Assembly (NCBI GenBank): GCA_031082425.1
Contig: JAVHLB010000005.1
Coordinates: 188,137-252,136, forward strand
DNA: 64,000 nucleotides
Reading direction: 5' to 3'
Origin: Candidatus Edwardsbacteria bacterium
GTDB lineage: Bacteria; Edwardsbacteria; AC1; EtOH8
Shown: in pieces, positions 23,444 to 32,156 of the stretch
Layout: every line of letters starts with the position of its first letter
Position numbering within the stretch: position 1 is the first letter of the stretch
Translations under genes and position numbers: made by a program
The notes under the pieces: generated by a model
What the model saw: only the letters and a program-made list of their open reading frames with translations
The model's database searches: none
Told to the model about the DNA's origin: nothing

Positions 23444-24520
23444 TCATTTCATTTTTTTGGCTAACGTCACCAACTGGCTCACCATGTCCTTCTCTTTGAC
23501 CTTGGAGATGATCTTGCCCTTTTGGAACAGCAGGCCCAATCCGTCTCCGCCGGCGATCCCCAGGTCGGCCTCCCGGGCCTCGCCCGGCCCGTTGACCGCA
23601 CAGCCCATCACCGCTATCTTCAGCGGTTTCTTTATCCCGGCTATTCTCCGCTCCACCTGAGCGGCGATCCCGGCCACGTCTATTTTGCAGCGGCCGCAGG
23701 TGGGACAGGCATGGACCACCGGGCCAAAGGTCCCCAGCCCCAATGACTGAACGATCTCCCGGGCCACCGGGATCTCCTTGACCGGATCCCCGGACAGCGA
23801 CACCCGGATGGTGTCACCGATGCCCTCGGCCAAAATGGTTCCCATGCCCACCGCCGAGCGGATGGCCCCGGCGGCCGGGGTCCCGGCCTCGGTGATGCCA
23901 AGATGCAGAGGATAGGGAACCATGGGGGAAATTTTCCTATAAGCCTCGATGGTCATGGGCACATCCGAGCCTTTGAGGGAGATCACGATATCGTCAAACC
24001 CCAGGTCCTCCAGTATCCGGGCGTGCCGCAGGGCGCTGTCCACCATGCCCCGGGCGGTGGGATGGCCGTCCCGGGCCAGAATATCCTTCTCCAGCGAGCC
24101 GGCGTTGACCCCGATGCGGATGGGAACCTTTTTGCCGGCCGCAGCCTTGACCACCTGTCTGATCTTATCTTTGGAGCCGATATTTCCTGGGTTGATCCGC
24201 AGTTTGTCCACCCCGGCATCCAGGGCGATCAGGGCCAGGCGGTGATCAAAGTGGATATCGGCCACCAGCGGCATCTTTGTCCCCTGCCGGATACGGACCA
24301 GGGCGGTGGCAGACTTTTTATCCGGCACCGCCAGGCGGACGATCTGACACCCGGCCTTCTCCAGTTTTTTGATCTGGGCCAATGTGGCCTTAACATCGCA
24401 GGGGTCGGTGTTGGTCATGGACTGGATGGACACCGGGGCGTTGCCGCCGATGGCCAGATTCCCCACCTTGACCGGCTGGGATCTCCGGCGGGGATAAGTA
24501 TTTTGTGTCTTTTCCGGCAT
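23444..24520 (-). CDS. ispG: 4-hydroxy-3-methylbut-2-en-1-yl diphosphate synthase (flavodoxin/ferredoxin)
   Basis: 358 residues. It performs the next-to-last step of the MEP isoprenoid pathway. The 4Fe-4S ligands are in CPTCGRC and in MGCAVNGPGEA, and the opening SIQSMTNTDPCD is characteristic. The short form without the plant-type insert is used. The last pathway gene, ispH, is 2.1 kb upstream on the same strand. Confidence 0.96.
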   Translation of the reverse strand: MPEKTQNTYPRRRSQPVKVGNLAIGGNAPVSIQSMTNTDPCDVKATLAQIKKLEKAGCQIVRLAVPDKKSATALVRIRQGTKMPLVADIHFDHRLALIALDAGVDKLRINPGNIGSKDKIRQVVKAAAGKKVPIRIGVNAGSLEKDILARDGHPTARGMVDSALRHARILEDLGFDDIVISLKGSDVPMTIEAYRKISPMVPYPLHLGITEAGTPAAGAIRSAVGMGTILAEGIGDTIRVSLSGDPVKEIPVAREIVQSLGLGTFGPVVHACPTCGRCKIDVAGIAAQVERRIAGIKKPLKIAVMGCAVNGPGEAREADLGIAGGDGLGLLFQKGKIISKVKEKDMVSQLVTLAKKMK

Positions 24521-24670
24521 TTGGGGTATTATCGCAAATAGTCAGGGAAAATGCAAGAGGGGAATAAAATTCCCCCTCCGCATCGGAGGGGGTTGGGGGC
24601 GGTCAACCAGCCGGGCATGCAGGTAGGGTGGGTTTCAAATCCTCTCCTACAATATTGGGCCCGGCACGGG

Positions 24671-24698
24671 CATGGATTCCCGCCTTCGCAGGAATGAC
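24671..24698. repeat. REP-like palindrome
   Basis: CATGGATTCCCGCCTTCGCA followed by GGAATGAC matches 22244-22271 with one difference. It lies in the 243-base gap between rpsA and ispG, which also contains a CCCCCTCCGCATCGGAGGGG hairpin near 24573-24596. Confidence 0.8.
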
Positions 24699-24719
24699 AC
24701 GGAAGACAGGAATAAATAA

Positions 24720-24748
24720 AACCCCCTTCCCTCGTGGGGAAGGGGGTT
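24720..24748 (-). terminator. Rho-independent terminator of rpsA
   Basis: A 12-bp stem AACCCCCTTCCC / GGGAAGGGGGTT with a five-base loop is followed by TTTATT on the minus strand, 16 bases after the rpsA stop. Confidence 0.8.
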
Positions 24749-24763
24749 GGGGGTTAGGTCTGT

Positions 24764-26554
24764 TTACGCGGTGGCCTCGGGCTTTTCTTCCCCACCCTTT
24801 TCGTCTTCTTTCTTCTCTTCCTTCTTGCCTTTGATGGCCTGGTTCAAGGCATCGCCGAAGGCCGTGCCGGTCGAAGACTGTTCGGCCTTAAGGTAAGGCT
24901 TGATCTCCCCGGACTCCTGCTCGGCCTTGAGGATCTTCTGGGACAGGGCTATCCGGCGGTTGGAGGAGTCGATCTCGATGATCTTGAGGTCCAGCTCCTC
25001 GCCGCCCTTGAAGGTCTCGGCCAGCTTGTCCTCGGTGATCCCCTCCAGCTCGGAGACCGGCACGAATCCCTCGAAGCCGTGATCCATGTCAACCAGCAGG
25101 CCCCGCTCCAGCGGGCGGTTGACCTTGCACTTGAGGTCCTGCCCGATGGAGAACTTGCTGCCGATGTCGGCCCAGGGATCGTCCTCCAGCTGTTTGATGC
25201 CCAGGGAGATCCGGCGGTTGTCCTTGTCTATGTTGGTTACCATGATGTCGATGCTGTCGCCCTTCTTGACCACCTCGCTGGGATGCTTGATGCGCTTGGT
25301 CCAGGAGATGTCGGAGATGTGGATCAGACCGTCGATGCCCTCATCCAGCTCCACGAACACCCCGAAATTGGTGATGTTGCGGACCTTGCCGCTGACCTTG
25401 CAGCCGATGGGATATCTCTGCTCGATGGTGTCCCAGGGATCCGGCTCCAGCTGGCGCAGACCCAAAGATATCTTCTGCTCGTTCTTGTCTATCTTCAGCA
25501 CCACCGCGTCCACCTCGGCCCCGATGGAGACCAGTTTGGAGGGATGCTTGACCTGCTTGGTCCAGGACATCTCGGAGATGTGGATCAAACCCTCCACCCC
25601 CTTCTCCAGCTCGATGAAGGCCCCGTAATCCACGATGGATACGATCTTGCCCTTGATGGTGGCCCCCACCGGGAACTTGGTCTCGATATCCTCCCAGGGA
25701 TGCGGGGTCAGCTGCTTGAGGCCCAGGGAGACCCGGGATTTCTCGCGGTCGTATTCCAGGATCTTGACCTTGAGCCGTTCGCCCAGCTTGACCAGCTCCG
25801 AGGGGTGGTTGATGCGGCCCCAGGACATGTCGGTGATGTGCAGCAGGCCGTCCAGCCCGCCCAGGTCGATGAACACCCCGAAGTCGGTGATGTTCTTGAC
25901 GATGCCCTCGCGCAGCTGTCCCTTGTCGATCTCGGCCAGGATGGCGGTGCGCAGCTTGTCGCGCTCGGCGTCCAGCACCGCCCGGCGGGAGACCACTATG
26001 TTGCGGCGTTTCTTGTTGATCTTGACGATCTTCAGGGGGACAAATTGGCCTAGCAGGCTGTCCATGGTCTCCAGCGGCCGCAGGCCTATCTGGGAACCGG
26101 GCAGGAAGGCATCCACCCCCATCAGGTCCACTATCAGGCCGCCCTTGATCCGCTTGACCACCTTGCCCTCGATCTGCGATTCGTTGTCCAGATACTCCTT
26201 GGCCTTGTCCCACACCCGGATGAAATCGGCCTTGGATTTGGAGAGCACCATCTGGCCCTCCTCGTTCTCCATCGTCTCCAGGTAAAGATCCAGCACGTCG
26301 CCCGGCTTGATGGACTCCGGATCCGACAGCTCCATCAGGGGAACGATCCCCTCTGATTTAAGACCCACGTCCACCATCACCGAGTCCCCGCTGATGCGGA
26401 GGACCCTGCCGGTGATGATCTCGCCCTCCTCGAATGTTTTCTGATGGAAATACTCATCCAGCAGGGCCCTGAATTCACCCGAATCCTGGGATTCCTCCTC
26501 CGTCAGGAACTCGTCCTTCTCGTCCTCCGGACGAAGCTTTTTGGTTTTGACCAT
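24764..26554 (-). CDS. rpsA: 30S ribosomal protein S1
   Basis: 596 residues with six S1 RNA-binding repeats from about residue 38 onwards (for example GVIKNITDFGVFIDL-like blocks repeated with spacing of about 86 residues). It brings mRNA to the 30S subunit. The last 50 residues are a charged Lys/Glu tail. An AAGGAG site precedes the ATG. It is the last gene of the hisC-cmk-plsC-ispH-rpsA neighbourhood common in several phyla. Confidence 0.95.
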   Translation of the reverse strand: MVKTKKLRPEDEKDEFLTEEESQDSGEFRALLDEYFHQKTFEEGEIITGRVLRISGDSVMVDVGLKSEGIVPLMELSDPESIKPGDVLDLYLETMENEEGQMVLSKSKADFIRVWDKAKEYLDNESQIEGKVVKRIKGGLIVDLMGVDAFLPGSQIGLRPLETMDSLLGQFVPLKIVKINKKRRNIVVSRRAVLDAERDKLRTAILAEIDKGQLREGIVKNITDFGVFIDLGGLDGLLHITDMSWGRINHPSELVKLGERLKVKILEYDREKSRVSLGLKQLTPHPWEDIETKFPVGATIKGKIVSIVDYGAFIELEKGVEGLIHISEMSWTKQVKHPSKLVSIGAEVDAVVLKIDKNEQKISLGLRQLEPDPWDTIEQRYPIGCKVSGKVRNITNFGVFVELDEGIDGLIHISDISWTKRIKHPSEVVKKGDSIDIMVTNIDKDNRRISLGIKQLEDDPWADIGSKFSIGQDLKCKVNRPLERGLLVDMDHGFEGFVPVSELEGITEDKLAETFKGGEELDLKIIEIDSSNRRIALSQKILKAEQESGEIKPYLKAEQSSTGTAFGDALNQAIKGKKEEKKEDEKGGEEKPEATA

Positions 26555-26657
26555 GTTTTGTGTTACTCCTTTTGGTATAGAATAGGCCGACCAATGCCAG
26601 CCTTGAAATTTTCACTTTTGCCCGCAAAACGCGCGAAAAACTATAAACCTCTTAACC

Positions 26658-27533
26658 CTATTGAACTTTTTGAACCTTTAAACCCTTCACAGGTTTCTCT
26701 TTCTTGGCCGTGATGTCCCTTATCCTGCTGACCACCTTCCGCACCAGGGCGTCTGGGGTGGAGGCCCCGGCGGTGACGCCCACCAGTCCGGCTTTGGAGA
26801 ACCATCGGGCTTTCAGCTCGTCCTCGGTCTCCACATGGTAGGTGGGCTTTCCCACCTTGCGGCACATTTCGGCCAGCCGGGAGGTGTTGGCCGAGTTCCG
26901 GCCGCCCACCACGATCATCAGATCCGAGCGCTTGGCCAGCTGCATGGTATCCTGCTGGCGCACCTGGGTGGCCCGGCAGATGGTGTTTATCAGGTGGATG
27001 TCGTTGGTCTTGGACCCCAGGTACTTTAGGGCCTTTACGAAATCGTCGGTGGACAGGGTGGTCTGGGCCAGCACCCCTATCCGCGGCCCCACCTTGACCG
27101 ATTTGTGGTTGAAGACCATCGAATCCCGCCCGGCGTAGCCCTTGAGGGCTATCACCTCGGGGTGCTCCTTCTCGCCGATGATGATCACCTGTCGTTTTTC
27201 GTCCCGCAGGCAGGCCGCCGCCTTCTGGGCCTTGGTGACGAAGGGGCAGGTGGCATCAATGATGGTCAGGCCCTTTTTGGCTCTCAGCTGCTGCAGCACC
27301 CGGGGATGCACCCCGTGGGAGCGGATGATCAGGACGCCGTTTTTTACCCGGGACGGCTTTTCTATGGCCTTGACCCCCCAGCTCTCCAGATCCTTCACCA
27401 CCTGGGGATTATGGATGATGGGCCCCAGGGTGCAGACCGCCTGCCGGCTCTTGGCCGCGGTCTCGTAAGCCAGCTTGACCGCCCGCTTGACCCCGAAACA
27501 GAAACCGGCCCTTTTGGCAACCTCTATCTTCAT
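26658..27533 (-). CDS. ispH: 4-hydroxy-3-methylbut-2-enyl diphosphate reductase
   Basis: 291 residues. It is the last MEP-pathway enzyme, making IPP and DMAPP. The three 4Fe-4S cysteines lie in AGFCFGVKRAV (Cys12), DATCPFVTKAQ and NTICRATQVRQ; VGGRNSANTSRL and VTAGASTPD are family signatures. The ATG overlaps the plsC stop (ATGA). Confidence 0.96.
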   Translation of the reverse strand: MKIEVAKRAGFCFGVKRAVKLAYETAAKSRQAVCTLGPIIHNPQVVKDLESWGVKAIEKPSRVKNGVLIIRSHGVHPRVLQQLRAKKGLTIIDATCPFVTKAQKAAACLRDEKRQVIIIGEKEHPEVIALKGYAGRDSMVFNHKSVKVGPRIGVLAQTTLSTDDFVKALKYLGSKTNDIHLINTICRATQVRQQDTMQLAKRSDLMIVVGGRNSANTSRLAEMCRKVGKPTYHVETEDELKARWFSKAGLVGVTAGASTPDALVRKVVSRIRDITAKKEKPVKGLKVQKVQ

Positions 27534-28165
27534 CGGCCCTCTTTCAGCCGGATTATCCGGTCCATCACCAGCTGGCTGATCTGCTGGTGCCCCTCCCTGC
27601 TGTCGGGATACTTTGCTATCTCGGCGGCGGTGATGGGCGGGCCGAACCTGGCCAGCAGTTCATACCGCCCCTTAAGCAGGTGGGACAGCTTCCGGTTGGT
27701 GCCCTGGATGTAAGCCGGCACCACCGGGGCCAGGCTGCGCCTGGCTATCAGACCCACCCCGGATTTGGCCGGCAGGAAATTTTCGGTGCGGCTGCGGGTG
27801 CCCTCGGGAAACATCACCACCGCCCAGCCCTGCTCCAGCTTCTTCAGGATCAGCTTGATGGCCGCCGCATCCCCGCCCTGGCGCCGGAGCGGCATGGCGT
27901 TCAGGGATGTTATCAGCCAGCGGAGCAGGAAGAATCGGAACAATTCCTGCTTGGCCACAAAGGTCACCTCCCGGGGGGCGGCGGTGCCCAGAAACGGAGG
28001 ATCGACCAGGGCGATGTGGTTGGAGGCGATTATGCAGCCCCCTTGGAGCGGAACATGCTCCCAGCCGGTGACCCGGCGTCCCAAAAAATGCCTCAGCCCG
28101 AAATTCAGACTGTGCCAGACCATCCGGTAGAAGCGGGAATTAAAAGCCCGGCTGTCCCATATCAT
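27530..28165 (-). CDS. plsC: 1-acyl-sn-glycerol-3-phosphate acyltransferase
   Basis: 211 residues. It adds the second acyl chain to make phosphatidic acid at the membrane. The catalytic HX4D box is SNHIALVDPPFLG and the substrate motif is FPEGTRSR. ATGA overlaps join it to cmk before it and ispH after it. Confidence 0.92.
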   Translation of the reverse strand: MIWDSRAFNSRFYRMVWHSLNFGLRHFLGRRVTGWEHVPLQGGCIIASNHIALVDPPFLGTAAPREVTFVAKQELFRFFLLRWLITSLNAMPLRRQGGDAAAIKLILKKLEQGWAVVMFPEGTRSRTENFLPAKSGVGLIARRSLAPVVPAYIQGTNRKLSHLLKGRYELLARFGPPITAAEIAKYPDSREGHQQISQLVMDRIIRLKEGR

Positions 28166-28830
28166 GCTGTCCCCGCTTTCTGCCTGACGGCCGCCAGCAC
28201 CTGCTCCACCTGCTGTCCGATGCTCAGGGCCGAGGTGTCTATCACCAGCGAATCGGGGGTGCAGAGCAGCGGGCTATCGGCCCTCTGGCTGTCCTGGGCG
28301 TCGCGCTCGGCTATCTGCCTCTCTATATCCTCCAGTCGGCAATGGGCGCCCCTGGCTGTCAGTTCCTCCATCCGGCGCCGGGCCCGCTGGGTGATGCCGG
28401 CCTTCATGAACACCTTGACATCGGCATCGGGAAACACCACGGTGGTGATGTCCCGGCCCTCCATCACCACCCCGCCCTGGCGGCCCATCTCCTGCTGTAG
28501 TTTGACCAGCCTTTGGCGGACCACCGAGATGGCCGAGATATCCGAGGCGGCCCGCGAAATCTCCGGGGTCCTGATATCCTGGCTGACATCCCGGCCGTCC
28601 AATATTGTCCGGATCCCGTCCGGGCCGGGCTTTTGGTCTATGGTGGTGGATTCGACCAACTTGGCCACGGCCGCACTGTCGCTCAGAGACACCTTTCCCC
28701 GAAAAGCTTTCAAAGCCATGGCCCGGTACATGGCCCCGGTATCAATATAGAGATATCCCAGCTCCCGAGCCACCAGCTTGGCGGTGGTGCTTTTGCCAGA
28801 GGCCGCCGGACCGTCAATGGCTATGACCAT
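28162..28830 (-). CDS. cmk: Cytidylate kinase
   Basis: 222 residues. It phosphorylates CMP and dCMP. The P-loop IDGPAASGKSTTAKLVA is at 4-20, and YIDTGAMYRA and GRDITTVVFPDA are typical. It starts 11 bases after hisC ends. Confidence 0.95.
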   Translation of the reverse strand: MVIAIDGPAASGKSTTAKLVARELGYLYIDTGAMYRAMALKAFRGKVSLSDSAAVAKLVESTTIDQKPGPDGIRTILDGRDVSQDIRTPEISRAASDISAISVVRQRLVKLQQEMGRQGGVVMEGRDITTVVFPDADVKVFMKAGITQRARRRMEELTARGAHCRLEDIERQIAERDAQDSQRADSPLLCTPDSLVIDTSALSIGQQVEQVLAAVRQKAGTA

Positions 28831-28841
28831 TCTCCTGCCCG

Positions 28842-29951
28842 CTACTGCGATCGGCGGACCTCTTTAATGACCTTTTTCAAAGCCACCACCAGCTTTTTAT
28901 TCTGCTTCTCGGACCCGATGGTGACCCTCAAGGCGGTGGGCAGCCCGTAGTTCTTGACCGGCCGGATGATGATGCTTCGCTTCTGCAGGCGGGCGAAGAC
29001 CTCCATCGAGTCCAGCTGGGGATCGACAAGTATGAAATTACCCTCCGACGGGACATAGGACAGCTTCATCTTCTCGAACTGGCGGTATAAATATTCCTTG
29101 CCGGCATCGTTCACCCGGCGACTGCGCTCCAGGTGCTGGACGTCGTCCAAGGCGGCCAGGCAGCCTGCCTGGGACAACAAGCTTATATTGAACGGCAGCC
29201 GGACCTTTCTTATCGAGGCGATCAAATCCGAATGGCCGATGCCATAGCCCACCCGAAGGCCAGCCAGACCGTATATCTTGGAGAAGGTGTGCAGGATGAT
29301 TATATTCGAGTGATCCTTTAACAGTTCCAGGCTTCTGGGGAAATCGCTTCGGGTTATATATTCGGAATAAGCCTCATCCAATATTATGACACAGCTCCCG
29401 GGAACGGCTTTGATAAAAGCCTTGAGCTGGTCGTGGTTGATCATGGTTCCGGTGGGATTGTTGGGATTGGCGATATAGACCACCTTGGTCTGCGGAATGA
29501 CCGCCCGGGCCATGGCCTCCAGATCAGGGGTATAATTCTTCAAAGGGACCTCGGTAAGGTCGGCATCGGTCATTTTGGCCGCTATCTTGCCCATCACAAA
29601 AGATTGCTCGGCCATTACCACATGATCTTTAGGCGCCACGAAGGATTTGAATATAAATTCGATGATATCCACCGAGCCGTTGCCGAATATCAGCTGGTTT
29701 TCGCTTACTCCCAGGTGATCGGACAGCCTCTGGCCCAGGGCATAACAGCCGTCATCGGGATACAGATTGATCTCCTTTAGCGCCTGGCGGATGGCCTTGA
29801 CCGCCAGCTTTGACGGGCCCAATGGATTCTCGTTGGAGGCCAGTTTTATTATCCTGCCCTTGAGCCCCAGTTCACGGCGCACTTCTTCGATGGGCTTGCC
29901 GGGAATATAAGGGCTGATGGAACCGATATTCTCCCTGGGCTGGGGTATCAT
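28842..29951 (-). CDS. hisC: Histidinol-phosphate aminotransferase
   Basis: 369 residues, PLP fold type I. The PLP lysine is in HTFSKIYGLAGLRVGYG; NPNNPTGTM and DEAYSEY are also present. The opening SISPYIPGKPIEEV is typical of HisC. Aromatic aminotransferase activity is possible, since no other his gene is in view. A strong promoter stands about 50 bases upstream and probably serves the run to rpsA. Confidence 0.9.
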   Translation of the reverse strand: MIPQPRENIGSISPYIPGKPIEEVRRELGLKGRIIKLASNENPLGPSKLAVKAIRQALKEINLYPDDGCYALGQRLSDHLGVSENQLIFGNGSVDIIEFIFKSFVAPKDHVVMAEQSFVMGKIAAKMTDADLTEVPLKNYTPDLEAMARAVIPQTKVVYIANPNNPTGTMINHDQLKAFIKAVPGSCVIILDEAYSEYITRSDFPRSLELLKDHSNIIILHTFSKIYGLAGLRVGYGIGHSDLIASIRKVRLPFNISLLSQAGCLAALDDVQHLERSRRVNDAGKEYLYRQFEKMKLSYVPSEGNFILVDPQLDSMEVFARLQKRSIIIRPVKNYGLPTALRVTIGSEKQNKKLVVALKKVIKEVRRSQ

Positions 29952-30003
29952 GGCATTTCTCCAACTATAGGTTTATCAATCGGTTATAATAAAACAACTT
30001 GGT

Positions 30004-30032
30004 ATTATAGCACAGATCGGGTTTAAAATCAA
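30004..30032 (-). promoter_or_regulatory. Promoter of the hisC-cmk-plsC-ispH run
   Basis: Minus-strand TTGATT (30032-30027), 17 bases, TATAAT (30009-30004), leaving a leader of about 45 bases to hisC. Confidence 0.75.
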
Positions 30033-30052
30033 GCAAAGAAAATCCATTAAAA

Positions 30053-30075
30053 AAGCCCCGCAAAATGCAGGGCTT
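30053..30075 (-). terminator. Terminator of the tlpA-like/crcB/DUF190 operon
   Basis: On the minus strand AAGCCCTGC pairs with GCGGGGCTT (one mismatch) and is followed by TTTTTT, 31 bases after the DUF190 gene. Confidence 0.8.
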
Positions 30076-30105
30076 GAACTGCAAAACATATATGGCGCAT
30101 TGTTT

Positions 30106-30438
30106 TTAGCTGTGACGGTATTTTATCACCCGGATATCCTCCAGGGTCACCAGTCCCTCGGTTACGTTCTGGTCGATGAAGGGCATCAGCCGGTCGATAT
30201 TCTCCTTGGTATCCACCACCTCGATGACCACCGGCAGGTCCTCCGACAGGTTCAATAATTTGGCGCTGTGAAGCCGGCTGTCGGCCCCGAATCCCAGGAT
30301 GCCCCTAAGGACCGTGGCCCCGGCCAGGTTCAATTCGCGGGCCTTGAGCACTATCTGTTCGTACAAAGGCTTGCCGTTATGCTTGTCGTTTTCGCCGATA
30401 AACACCCTTAACAGCACTGCCTGCTCCGGAAGTTTCAT
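30106..30438 (-). CDS. DUF190 PII-like protein associated with the fluoride channel
   Basis: 110 residues, the full length of DUF190. It starts with AVLLRVFIGENDKHNGKPLYE and contains GATVLRGILGFG, both typical. These small PII-like proteins are regularly encoded next to crcB, as here (17 bases downstream); their biochemical role is not established. Confidence 0.92.
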   Translation of the reverse strand: MKLPEQAVLLRVFIGENDKHNGKPLYEQIVLKARELNLAGATVLRGILGFGADSRLHSAKLLNLSEDLPVVIEVVDTKENIDRLMPFIDQNVTEGLVTLEDIRVIKYRHS

Positions 30439-30455
30439 CCGCCGATCCTCCCTGG

Positions 30456-30839
30456 TTAAAATAATCTGATCACTGTTTTAGCGGCATATATCCCTGCCAC
30501 CACCAACAATAGTCCCAATATATTGTTCAGGAGCACATTGGTCAGGCACAGCCTGATCTCGCCCTCCCGCAGCAGATTGATGGTTTCCAGGGAGTAGCTG
30601 GAGAAGGTGGTGTAGGCCCCCAAAAAACCGATGGCGATAAAGCTTCTCAGGTCGGGGGGGATCATGGCCCGGTCGAATAATTCAAAGAACACCCCGATGG
30701 CCAGAGAGCCGGAAAGATTGACAAACAAGGTCCCCCAGGGAAATATCTCATTGACCGACAGCTGGACCAGCCGGGAAAGCCCGTAACGGGCCAAAGCCCC
30801 GGTCATGCCGCCCAGGGCGATATAGATCAAATGCTGCAC
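30456..30839 (-). CDS. crcB: Fluoride-specific ion channel
   Basis: 127 residues, four membrane segments. It lets fluoride out of the cell as a dual-topology dimer. Diagnostic pieces are GGMTGALARYGLSR, TLFVNLSGSLAIG and GFLGAYTTFSSYSLE, including the conserved Asn and the Phe box. No fluoride riboswitch was recognised upstream; the gene follows the TlpA-like gene by four bases. Confidence 0.95.
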   Translation of the reverse strand: MQHLIYIALGGMTGALARYGLSRLVQLSVNEIFPWGTLFVNLSGSLAIGVFFELFDRAMIPPDLRSFIAIGFLGAYTTFSSYSLETINLLREGEIRLCLTNVLLNNILGLLLVVAGIYAAKTVIRLF

Positions 30840-30843
30840 GGGA

Positions 30844-32097
30844 TCACTGCTTCAAAAGCTCCTCGACTTCGCGGGCCAGCATCTGATCCAGATTCTCGCG
30901 GTAGCCTATATGCCGGTATCTGATGACCCCCTGTTTGTCTATCACAAAGGTGGTGGGGATCCCGCTCACGCCGTAAACCCGGTCGATGCCGACGCCCATC
31001 ATCCCGCCCTGCAAAATGACGAACTGATGACCCGACCTCTCTACGAACTGTTTCACCAACTGGTTCTTGTCCCGGCCCTCCAGGTTGATGCCCAGCACCA
31101 CCAGGCCTTTCCCCTGGTATTCCAGGAAGACCTGGTCGATCAGCGGCATGGCCAGCTTGCAGGGACCGCACCAGGTGGCCCAAAAATCAAGGATCACCAC
31201 CCGGTCCCGGAACTGGGAAAGCTGATAGGGCTGGTCGTCCAGGTCCGGCAGGCTGAAGTCGGGGGCCGGCCGGCCGACTATTCTGGCGGCGTCGGCCTCA
31301 TCCTCGGCCTGCTGGCGGGCCAAGGTTTTCTCCGCCGCCTGCTGCAAAATTTTGTCCAATCCTTTCAGGGTCCGGTATCTTTCCTTATAGACGGCCTCCA
31401 GCTCGGCTTTGGTCTTGGCCGGGTCCTCCAGCCGTCCGGCCAGGCTGGCGGCCAGGTTCTCTATGGCCCCGTCCAAATCGCCCGTCCGGTATAATGCCAT
31501 CCCCAAGTGATACTGGATGGTCGGGTCCTCTGCCAGTTTGAAGGCTTTCCGCAGCTCCCCCAGGGCCGAATTATATTTTCCTTTTTGGTACAGCACCCAG
31601 CCGTAGGTGTCCAGATAATTTCCCCTCTCCATCCGGAGGATGTTTTCCCAGCGTTCCCGCGACAGGCCGGCCGGCTTCTGGCCGGATGATCTCTTGTGGG
31701 CCAGGGCCGCCGCTTTTCTGGAGTATTGCTCGGCCTGTTCCAGGTTGATCCCCTGCTTGGCCCACTCATAGGAAAGATTGTTGAGCACCTCGGCATTCTC
31801 GGGGTCCATCTTCAGAACGGACTCGAAGACCTCATACATCCTCGGCTGGTTGCCTATCTGGGCGAAACGGCCGGCCAGCATGGTATACAGCCCCAGCCGC
31901 TGTTCCCTGGTGATGAACTTCATCCCCTTGATGTCGCCCTCCGCCCGGTCAAGGCTTTCGGCCTCTCCGGCCTGGGTGATCTTTTGGGCCTGATCCAGTA
32001 CCATCTCCCGCTGTTTGACGATGAAGAAGCTCAAGCCAGCCAGTGCCAGCAGACTGGACAGCACCAGTACCCAGAATAACTTTGGAATTTTTTTCAT
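30844..32097 (-). CDS. TPR and TlpA-like thioredoxin-domain protein
   Basis: 417 residues. A membrane anchor at about 9-26 leads into a TPR region (about 40-260) and a C-terminal TlpA/ResA-type thioredoxin domain (FSLPDLDDQPYQLSQF, then DFWATWCGPCK with the redox pair CGPC). It is probably an extracytoplasmic thiol-disulfide protein, tethered to the membrane and binding partners through its TPRs. It is first in the operon with crcB and the DUF190 gene, with no obvious functional link. Confidence 0.88.
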   Translation of the reverse strand: MKKIPKLFWVLVLSSLLALAGLSFFIVKQREMVLDQAQKITQAGEAESLDRAEGDIKGMKFITREQRLGLYTMLAGRFAQIGNQPRMYEVFESVLKMDPENAEVLNNLSYEWAKQGINLEQAEQYSRKAAALAHKRSSGQKPAGLSRERWENILRMERGNYLDTYGWVLYQKGKYNSALGELRKAFKLAEDPTIQYHLGMALYRTGDLDGAIENLAASLAGRLEDPAKTKAELEAVYKERYRTLKGLDKILQQAAEKTLARQQAEDEADAARIVGRPAPDFSLPDLDDQPYQLSQFRDRVVILDFWATWCGPCKLAMPLIDQVFLEYQGKGLVVLGINLEGRDKNQLVKQFVERSGHQFVILQGGMMGVGIDRVYGVSGIPTTFVIDKQGVIRYRHIGYRENLDQMLAREVEELLKQ

Positions 32098-32125
32098 GTT
32101 TGTCCCTTTGAAACGGGTTGGCTGT

Positions 32126-32152
32126 TAAAAATGGGCTGATCTCTCAGCCCAT
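32126..32152 (-). terminator. Rho-independent terminator of pyrG
   Basis: A 9-bp stem ATGGGCTGA / TCAGCCCAT with a four-base loop is followed by TTTTTAA on the minus strand, directly beyond the pyrG stop. Confidence 0.85.
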
Positions 32153-32156
32153 GAAA

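Noticed and set aside
30840..30843. Possible fluoride riboswitch before crcB
   Set aside because: Only four bases separate crcB from the preceding gene, and the operon's upstream region shows no riboswitch-like fold.
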